From positions 124,001 to 188,000 of the forward strand of contig BLJB01000164.1 in the NCBI GenBank assembly GCA_013423325.1: a DNA stretch of 64,000 bases, in the 5' to 3' direction. The position numbers were made by a program, and so were the translations under genes. Below are positions 56,653-64,000 of this stretch, piece after piece; positions within the stretch are counted from its first letter, which is position 1, and every line of letters starts with the position of its first letter. This DNA comes from Usnea hakonensis. Its lineage: Eukaryota; Ascomycota; Lecanoromycetes; Lecanorales; Parmeliaceae. Under the pieces are notes generated by a model. It made no database searches and was not told where the DNA came from. It was given only the letters and a program-made list of their open reading frames with translations.

Positions 56653-57588
56653 TCATCTCTTTGCATGAGACTCTTCCATCGCAACCTTTATCTCTTTCAG
56701 ATACTCTGGGTGCGTGCGGCCGATCACTCTGAGCCATTCTTCGTCTCTCTGCAGATCGCGTCTCCGCGCCTCCTCAGCAGCAAGTCTCGTACGATCATTC
56801 CACCTTCCCTCCCACAGATCCTCAATAGCATTCCTCGCCTTTTCAGTCGTGGCCTGATATTCCTCGTGAAGCGTAACAACCTGATCAGTAGCGTTCTGTT
56901 GGATACGCGCTATGCTCTCATCATGAGTAACAGCAAGCGACTGAAGTTGCTCTTCCAGAGCAGCCACTCTTGCAGCACACTCTTCCCTACCTCTCTTCAA
57001 TTCTCGATCTAGCGTTTTCTGCATCTCAGCAACGCTGCCAGCCGCTTCTTCGCGAACCCGCTCTATTTCGCGGTTTTTGGCCTTCCACTCCTTTCGATAA
57101 GCTTGGTCCACGGCTTCTCGAGTTGCGGCCAATTCCTGCTCGTGGGCTTTTAATTGTAGCTCATGCGCCTCATAGACACGGGCTAGCTGGCGGGCATGAT
57201 TTTCATCAATGGTGCGCACGACACGGCCATAGTGAATACTAAGAGCATTTTCGGGATCGGCAGTGGATGGAGTTGGCGGTTGCTCCGAGTCGTTGCCGCT
57301 TGGCGCAGTGGTTTGCAGGGGTGCTGGCCTTGGAACCTGGTCTTCGTATGGAGGAAGAGAGGGCGCAATTGAGCGTGCGCTATACATAGATGCCGGGCGA
57401 GTCGTGGTATTTCGGGCACCGTAACCTTCAAGAACATCGTCAATATTGAAATGACCTTGCGGCATTGTCGATATGCTGAATTTTGTCCCCGTAGAGATGA
57501 CACTGGATGCTCTCGATCTGTATGAAACAGCTTCAGTATTACTGGCATCTTCCCCATGTTCAGGATCGTCTGCATGATTGTCGGCCAT
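56653..57588 (-). CDS. Coiled-coil protein of unknown function
   Basis: A single exon of 311 residues from the ATG at 57588 (MADNHADDPEHGEDASN). The first 120 residues are S/T/P-rich and probably disordered (VSYRSRASSVIS, RPASMYSARSIAPSLPPYE). From about residue 125 to the end the protein is a nearly continuous charged helix with heptad-like spacing (ARQLARVYEAHELQLKAHEQELAATREAV, ALEEQLQSLAVTHDESIARI), likely a long coiled coil. It ends KEIKVAMEESHAKR. No signal or membrane segment is present. It could serve as a scaffold or filament partner, but no family is recognised. Confidence 0.75.
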   Translation of the reverse strand: MADNHADDPEHGEDASNTEAVSYRSRASSVISTGTKFSISTMPQGHFNIDDVLEGYGARNTTTRPASMYSARSIAPSLPPYEDQVPRPAPLQTTAPSGNDSEQPPTPSTADPENALSIHYGRVVRTIDENHARQLARVYEAHELQLKAHEQELAATREAVDQAYRKEWKAKNREIERVREEAAGSVAEMQKTLDRELKRGREECAARVAALEEQLQSLAVTHDESIARIQQNATDQVVTLHEEYQATTEKARNAIEDLWEGRWNDRTRLAAEEARRRDLQRDEEWLRVIGRTHPEYLKEIKVAMEESHAKR

Positions 57589-58213
57589 GCTGTAACGCAG
57601 AGGCTGGTTTACAAACAATGGTCATGGATATGGACTCAATTATTAATGCCAGGCTACAAGGCTGCGAGTCTCCTGGGTTTCTCGAGAAACTAGCAGGCAG
57701 ACGACTCGCATCTCGGTAACTGCACACCGATTCGATATGACGACACACTAATCAATCAGAAGTCTAGCTTGTCTCAGGAGCAAAGTCACGGGAGTAAGTA
57801 GCGTTGTCTTCCAAGTCTAGTATCATCTAAGGAAATTTTTTAGTCTCGTCTTCCAAGACATGAATAATCGAGATCAAATTTGGTTCCAATCTGGCAGCTC
57901 GACGAGGCGGTAAACGCGCATCATGTCTAAGAAGTGCACTGCAGTCCGGCTTCACCTAAAGCGTAAGGATCCCGTAGGGTCCTCGCGGTGATTTCAATGC
58001 CCGAAATGTGCCGATGCAAGTTGAAAGACGCATAAAAACATCATCATGCATTGAGACTGGCCAATCTCATCAACTAACCCACGACATTTTGTCTTCGACT
58101 CGTGACAAAAAGATAGCAACATAGGCAAAGAAGGCCCGAGCACGACGATAAGAATCCATGCGGATTGGCAATATCTTAGAAATCAAACGAGATATCCTGA
58201 CTTCGTTTCGTTT
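57589..58213. promoter_or_regulatory. Divergent promoter region between the coiled-coil gene and the FAD monooxygenase
   Basis: About 625 bases with no gene; both flanking genes are transcribed away from it. No specific site was identified. Confidence 0.4.
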
Positions 58214-59952
58214 ATGCCTTTAAAAGTGATTGTCGTTGGGGCGGGAATTGGGGGTTTATGCGCGGCTTTGTCGCTGCGGCAAGCCGGTCACCATGTCGAG
58301 GTAAATTCAAGCGGAGGGCTCTTTGTTGCTTACCAGTACTGAGTCCAATGGACTGGGTCTTTATCGTTTCAGTCTTCTAATTACTAGAGAAATGATGATG
58401 CTCAATGTCGTTGGGCTAAAGGCCATTCGAGTTGGAATTCTTCTGACGGCGAATTTTGCCCCATCTAGATTTTCGAGAAGTCAAGCTTCGCAGCTGAGAT
58501 CGGCGCTGCAATAACTTTAATGCCAAATGGTAGTCGAGTCCTCTCAAGTCTCGGATTCTCGTTCGAGCGAGCCCGCGCATGCAAATTGGGACACTGGGAC
58601 ACGTTTTCCGGGGATTCAATGAAACGTGTGGCCAGTCTCGACCTTAACAAGGTCGAGAATGGCTTCGGTTCTCCTTGCTGGTCGGTACATCGCGTGGACT
58701 TACACAATGAGCTTCTTCACCTAGCGATGAGCGAAAATGGGACCGAATTGAAACCAGTCATTCTTCATCTGGGAGCCCAGGTTGTGGATGCTTCGACAGA
58801 TGGCTCTATTACACTGAAAGATGGTTCACGTCACACTGCAGACCTGATTGTAGCCGCTGATGGCCTGAAATCGGTCTTGCGCAAGACTGTTCTCACTCGT
58901 GATGCCGACGAACCGCCCCCTAGCGGCTTAAGTGCTTTTAGATTTCTGATGGATACAAAATTGTTAGAGGAGGACGCAAAGCTAGCGTCGGTACTTGAAG
59001 ATAGAGGCTCAAATATTGGACTCCTCTTCGACGCCAGAGACATTGGTAATCCACGTCACATGGTGTGGTATCCTTGTCGCGAGTGGGTCACCCATTTGTC
59101 GACTGAAATACCGGGATTCCGATGCTGAATTAGACGATTAGAGGTGAAGTTCAAAATTTCGCGGGAATACATCCGACACGACCAGCGGACCTCGAAGAAG
59201 GGGAAACCGAGGGTATGACTAGTAGCTAAAATCCATGGACACCTTTGATTGGGACGCAAAGCTAATTTGAGGAATGGGCTGTTAGACATGAAGAAATCCA
59301 TGCTCGAGGAATATGGTCACTTTGACCCACGCCTTGTCCAACTTATTTCGTGTGTTACAATGCCAATGTTTGCGATATGTCTTGCTGACGTACCGTGCAG
59401 CCAGTCCTCGCACGTCAAGTGTTGGCCGCTCCAATATTATGATCCGCTGCCTCGATGGTCTAATGGAAGAGTCATTCTGATTGGGGACGCTGCCCATCCG
59501 GTTCGTCGACTTCTCACAGTGCGGTACGCCAAGTGTAATATGACTGACAATCCAGATGCTCCCATTCGGTGGGCAGGGCTCCAACATGGCCATGGAGGAC
59601 GCTGGGGCACTAGGCTACCTGTTCCGATCTATTTCCGATCCTACGGCTGTCGAGAAACAACTGCCGTTGTTTGAACTTGTCAGGAAAGATCGGGCGTCCA
59701 GGGTTCAGATCCTGTCAAAGGTAAGAGCTGGTCAGGAAAAGAACGTTGAAAAGGAGCTCCAGAAGTATGCCGATCCGCCAGGGTCAGGTAGGTCATGTAC
59801 AATGTGAGATGATTGAAAAGCAGCTCATCGGAAATACAGACGTTCCTTCTACACACCGAGAGCGAACCGTTCATGACTGTGGGCACGATGTTTTCGCAAA
59901 ATGTCAGGAAGTACTTGGACAAGCACACGTACGAGAGTCATTAGTAAATTAG
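58214..59952 (+). CDS. FAD-dependent monooxygenase, salicylate-hydroxylase-like
   Basis: Seven exons (58214-58300, 58469-59082, 59142-59212, 59286-59349, 59401-59500, 59556-59787, 59840-59952) give 426 residues, the normal size for this class. The N-terminal Rossmann motif is VIVVGAGIGGLCAALSL (GxGxxG). ADLIVAADGLKS matches the DG motif, and RVILIGDAAHPMLPFGGQGSNMAMEDA is the conserved GD FAD-binding motif; it is split by an intron between HP and MLPFGG. It would hydroxylate an aromatic substrate using NAD(P)H and O2; the substrate is unknown. The first intron (168 nt) is longer than the others. No signal peptide is present. It resembles single-gene fungal monooxygenases, and no biosynthetic cluster surrounds it here. 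Confidence 0.9.
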
Positions 59953-60471
59953 CTGCCCCACTTCAACAAATACGACGTTTGGGGGATCCCTAGGCAGTCC
60001 TTAGCTGGTATTATCCAATGTTCAGTCGAATGGTGTGCGGTTCTCCGTGAGATAGAGTGGAGCTGCAGGATCAAAGCATCGACATGGATCTCATTGATTG
60101 GCTACGAAGCTTAGAGACCTGATGGGGCGGTAATTCATCTTGGCCGCCTCGAGGAAACGAGTGGCACGTGAATGCCAGGCAGGCTTATTCATTATACGTG
60201 ATCATTCGAATCAACGATCAAGAATTGCAATTCCCACCGCCAACATCCCCCTCACCTCTTGGTTGCGGAGGTATTAACAAATCCGTCACCTATGACTATA
60301 GAGTAAATCTCAAGATCCTTTTCTGCAAACTTAAGGTAAGGCGTAAACCTAAGATAGGCCCGACCCTAGCTCCCTCCATCTTGATCCCCCACAAACACAA
60401 GACGCTAATGCAGGTCAAAGCATCTCCCCTCCACCTACCCTAAACTCCCCCCTCCTCCCCAACCAACAACC
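59953..60471. other. Intergenic region downstream of the monooxygenase
   Basis: No gene was recognised. A CTTAAGGTAAGGCG motif related to the TACCTTA motifs of other gaps is at about 60330. CACGTG occurs at about 60164-60169. Confidence 0.45.
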
Positions 60472-61152
60472 ATGCCCCCCCCACCCCCAAAACTCCACAA
60501 ACGCACCACCCACTCAACCGCCTTCCCCGCCGAAGGAGAATCAGAATCAGACTCAGATTTGGGAATATCGTCAGGAGGAGAAGCAGCCACCACCACGAAC
60601 AGTGTGCAGACGCCAACGCACGAGATGAGGCAGTCTGTTGATCAGCGGGAGAGGGCGGCGATGGTGTTGGGGAGTTGGGAGAGGCTGTCGTGGTATAGTC
60701 GGTCGTATGGGGAGGTGTGTGGTTTTTTGAATTTTTTTTTTCTTTTAGTTTATTTGTGGTTTTTCGGGGGGGGGAGGGAAAGGGGTTGGTTTGCGAATGC
60801 CTTTGGGAGCATAACATAACATATCACACCTCTCCCCTCCCTCCCTCCCTTCTCTCCCCCCTACCCCCACCCAAAGTATCCCCCATCCCCAAACCAAAGC
60901 ACCTCAACTAATCCTTCTCCCCCCCCCTCAAAAAAGACTATACCGCAAACGCGCCTACGCTTCCAAAAAATCCTCTACGGTCTAGACACCGAGAGCGACG
61001 GGGAAGAGAAGGAGTGGGAGGATGAAAAGGAGGGCGACGGCGGCGGCGAGAAGGGGAAGGGGAAGGAGAGAGAGAAGAGGAAGGAAAGAGGGCGAAGGAG
61101 TGAGGGGGTTGGGGGTGGGAGGAAGAGGGTTGGGTTGGGAGGGAATGGGTGA
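60472..61152 (+). CDS. Small conserved fungal unknown (RERAAMVLGSWERLSWYS motif)
   Basis: Two exons (60472-60714, 60937-61152) joined over a 222-nt intron with a CTAAT branch at about 60907 give 152 residues. Exon 1 encodes MPPPPPKLHKRTTHST, an acidic serine stretch (GESESDSDLGISSG) and QRERAAMVLGSWERLSWYSRSYGE. Exon 2 continues TIPQTRLRFQKILYGLD and then a low-complexity E/K/G/R tail. The central segment matches a short family present in many filamentous ascomycetes whose function I do not know. The intron is pyrimidine-rich at its end with C runs. Splicing is supported by phase and by the continuity of the central motif across the junction. Confidence 0.7.
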
Positions 61153-61515
61153 GGGGGTTGCTGTGCGGGAGATTGAAGGGGGGGATGGGGTATGATTTGT
61201 ATGGATTATGATGGTATGAAATAATGCGCTGTGGTGGAAGAGAATAGATTAAGCCAGCAGCGGTACGTCGGTAATGTCTATGTACAATATTGCCAACATA
61301 CATCACGCACGCTACTTTACTCTATCGATACCAAAAAGCGCTGCTCCTTACAGCTCTTGATTTGCGTCTTCTAATGCATTTCCCTCCTCACTGACCAAGC
61401 TTACAATGTCACCAACATGCTTCCTCGTGCTAATCTCACGACTTCTCAAACGCGATCGCATAGCTGCTAGCTTCATCGTCAATCCTTGAGTGTTACCTCT
61501 CATGACTGCTAGTTG
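61153..61515. other. Convergent 3' regions
   Basis: It contains the 3' UTRs of the small unknown gene and the PDK gene. Nothing else was recognised. Confidence 0.5.
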
Positions 61516-62995
61516 TTATTGGAGCGGCTCTGAGCTGGAAGATAGTCTGTTTAGGTGAAGGTAGACATCCGTACCGTATCTGTAGTCCCAGGCCAAGTCA
61601 GCAATGAATGTTTCGGATCAATAACGAAATCTCAGAGTACTGACCCTTCCATACTGATGAGCTTCAAGTCACCGCCAAAATACCTCGCGTACAGTCTACT
61701 GATTGGCAGACCATACCCAAAACCAGCCATGGGCGCCTTGAAATCACTTTTGTTGAAGTCGGGATCCAGATTTGGCGTTGTCTCCACGGTCGTATACATA
61801 TACGTCCAGACCAACGGTATCGTAGATCTCGGAATACCACCTCCTTCATCGGAGATTTTGATAGTTATATCCTCATTGCCCTCCGCAATGATGACTTTTG
61901 TGACAGGGAATTCCTCCTTATCTTGCCCGTGCGTCTCAACCACTGCACGCAATGAATTCTTGAGGGTCTCAAACAGCATATGTGACAGATGCCCTGGCAC
62001 GTACATAAAGTGGAGATCTGGTTTGCATACCAATTGAACCTTGGGTGCGTCGAAAAGGCCGTAATGATCTTCGCATACAAAGCGAGCATTATCGATAGCT
62101 TCTGCGGCGAGCTCCCGCACATTCGTCTTGGTACATATTATACCCACGTAATTCGGTTCTACTGCTTGCTTTTGGTCTGTGAGAGCGATGTGCTGGCCTA
62201 TCAGCATTCGAATGCCTATTCGGGACATGTAGAATCGATCTAGGAAAGCCTGGATGGTGTGATCGATCTGCATCCGTTGCCGTTTTCGTTTATATTCGAG
62301 TATGCCCTGAGCGACGGTGGTCACTACACTGTCATGCCGTCTCTTGATTCCTTCCAAGGTCCGGGAGAAGCGCTTGTTATATTCGCTCAGTTCCGGCGGC
62401 CAGTCTCCCTCGTCGTCTGTAGAAGCATAGTACCTCCTAGAGGAACCTTTGCTTCCGCCGTTGGAGTGACCATTCGTGTATTGCGACCTGTATTGGCCCT
62501 GTTTGACACTAGGGTTGTGTGTCGTCTGGCTCAAGACCTTTGATTCTTGCCCGTTTTGCTTCCGAGGTTGTAGAAGTCGCTCTCGAATGTCGGGTTGAAG
62601 GGTAGGTCTTGAAAGCGTAGTGATGTCCTGGCAGGAGTCAGCTCACAGTACTATCAGGCCCCGTCTTCTTCATACTTCGAAAGATTGCGAGTACCAGTCC
62701 TGAACCTTTTTGATTGAAGGCATATCGTTCAGTCCATCAGGCAATTCTCCAAGCTCTTGGACCCGATGTGCTAAGCGTATAGGAAGCTCTTCAGAGAGGA
62801 ACTGAGAGGCACGGAAGAGGGTACCTGTATAACAACGCATTTAGCGGATGATGCGTCCCTACTCTACAGTCTTATCACACCTTGCGATGGTCTTTCACCA
62901 AACTGCACCATCTGCCTCAAGCTCACTCCAGTAGCAGGGAAACCAGAGTAGTGTTTGATGGTATCCATCAGCCTCTCTGACTTCTTCCATGACAT
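61516..62995 (-). CDS. Mitochondrial pyruvate dehydrogenase kinase (PDK/BCKDK family)
   Basis: Four exons on the minus strand (62995-62881, 62824-62676, 62627-61645, 61579-61516) give 436 residues. The start MSWKKSERLMDTIKHYSGFPATGVSLRQMV opens the N-terminal four-helix bundle; ASQFLSEELPIRLAHRVQEL is typical. The HATPase domain shows the N-box (LFETLKNSLRAVVE), DEGGGIPRS and GFGYGLPISRLYARYF, with the last exon completing GYGTDVYLHL. These are atypical serine kinases that inactivate the pyruvate (or branched-chain ketoacid) dehydrogenase complex in the matrix. A Q/S/G-rich stretch (about residues 120-150) between helices is an insertion compared with animal PDKs. No strong cleavable presequence is seen at this start. 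Which of the fungal PDK paralogues it is cannot be told. Confidence 0.92.
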
Positions 62996-63921
62996 GTTGA
63001 TTATCCAGGCCTTCCGGCCTGTGTAAAGTTGTGTTTACCAGTGGTTCCGAGTCACGCCGCTACCCCATTGAGTCGATGCCCCGCGAAGGAAGGAGGATGC
63101 CTCGGCTAAGGATTTGTATGCTGCCCGTAAATTGTATGAAGCAATGGGTTTGACTGAGCAACAAGCCAATCAATTGGATATCTCAGGGGTATGGAAGGAA
63201 GATGAGGATGTTCATTCTGACTTTGTCCTGCCTGAGTCAATATCATTTTAAAAAGTATGAGTCGACCGAGGAACAATGGCCCGGGGTTCGCCCGTTTGCC
63301 CGTGTGCCCGTTCGCCCGTAAGTGTACAACATAAAGTAAAGTACTTACCTTAGGTACTCGGCAGAGTTTCCAAGTCTCCCCACAATTCGGCTGCATTTAA
63401 CTGTCTAGGTACCCCTGCACCCTGCACTGCACCCCTGTTTACCTTAGTTCCTCTCCCCTGGCGCAAAAACAGACGAGTCGACGGCGGCAACATGTTACCT
63501 TATCATTCAATCACTTTAACGTTTATATCGCCATTGAAATTCAAATTTTTGTGATGCGCCTAAATGTCAAGTCCTTGACAGACTGAAGGCAGTATATCGT
63601 AGAGCGAGAAGGCATACTTCCCCCTTTTTCTTACAGGACCAACCCTAGAGCTCCCATCTTCATAAGAGTCGAAAATCAGGGGTTTGTTGATTTCACCATG
63701 TCTCAGTTACGGGTTGTTGACCTGTGTTGTGATGCGAACGAATTCACTGTATGGCGCCAATTATGACGAGCCGATGGCAAGTCGCCCTTTCTACTTTACT
63801 CAATTCGTTGCTCCCTACCTATCAAGAAAGATCCAAAATAGAACAGAGCTAGATAGCACGTTCCATTTATGAAAGGATGGCGTATCCTTTTCCACCATTC
63901 TCTAGTGCACCTCAGACACCA
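62996..63921. other. Intergenic region, promoter side of the PDK gene
   Basis: No gene was recognised. The motif GTACTTACCTTAGGTACT lies at about 63341-63358, embedded in AAAGTAAAGT. A C/G-rich GCCCGTTTGCCCGTGTGCCC run (three near-repeats) precedes it at about 63290-63320. Confidence 0.45.
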
Positions 63922-64000
63922 CTACAAGAACCAGCCATGAAAACTCCCCCCATCCGCAGGAATAGCAACCCCATCGTTGCCTACAAGCGGACTACTTTCA
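63922..64000 (-). CDS. Possible C-terminal end of a gene continuing beyond the window
   Basis: The last 79 bases on the minus strand are open and encode ESSPLVGNDGVAIPADGG then SFHGWFL and a stop (TAG at 63924-63922). The composition looks protein-like, but 25 residues are too few to recognise a family. It could be chance. Confidence 0.3.
   Translation of the reverse strand, partial: ESSPLVGNDGVAIPADGGSFHGWFL

Noticed and set aside
1..64000. tRNA, rRNA, CRISPR or intact transposon
   Set aside because: I looked for B-box-like GGTTCGA words, regularly spaced repeats and transposase, reverse transcriptase or integrase motifs and found none that stood up. A tRNAscan or repeat search could still find something short.

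Overview
The window is nuclear DNA of a filamentous ascomycete (Pezizomycotina). Most genes are split by introns of 45-80 nt with GT...AG ends and a CTGAC- or CTAAC-type branch site 10-25 nt before the acceptor. The gene content is typical of such fungi: PTH11-like receptor, WSC protein, GABA-type permease, salicylate-hydroxylase-like monooxygenase and several fungal-only unknowns. Protein resemblance suggests Leotiomycetes, but that is an impression without a search. Exon models were assembled by hand from reading frame, splice sites and family conservation. Exon sums are multiples of three in every complete model.

Layout. 1-6.9 kb: the 5' part of a HUL5-type HECT ubiquitin ligase on the minus strand, divergent from PAB1, whose leader carries oligo(A) tracts and an intron. 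6.9-11.1 kb: a large fungal-specific unknown. 11.9-17.5 kb: a candidate 40-residue secreted peptide, a PTH11-like seven-TM protein and a nine-exon amino-acid/GABA permease. 17.5-27.6 kb is gene-poor and decayed: unresolved coding-like fragments, a gutted thiolase pseudogene, a single-TM protein, a mosaic helicase relic and about 3.8 kb without recognisable genes. 27.6-36.8 kb: C2H2 zinc-finger factor, SGNH hydrolase, secreted WSC protein and an unknown with TKP repeats. 36.9-51.6 kb is a dense housekeeping block: SIF2/TBL1-like WD40 protein, TMEM115-like Golgi protein, RRP12, SEC6, mitochondrial uL30 (MRPL33) and sphingosine-1-phosphate lyase (DPL1). 52.4-64 kb: four fungal-specific unknowns, an FAD monooxygenase, a mitochondrial pyruvate dehydrogenase kinase and the possible end of a further gene at the right edge.

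There is no operon-like logic. Genes are independent, with some shared arrangements: HUL5/PAB1 and SEC6/MRPL33 are head-to-head, RRP12/SEC6 tail-to-tail. The most unusual material is the helicase mosaic at 22.3-23.8 kb, the thiolase relic lacking its catalytic centre, several very small exons, two introns that are multiples of three with no stop codon, one apparent GC-AG intron, and short palindromic motifs (TACCTTA/TAAGGTA and TACGGAGTA types) recurring in the gaps. I saw no tRNA, rRNA, CRISPR array or intact transposon.
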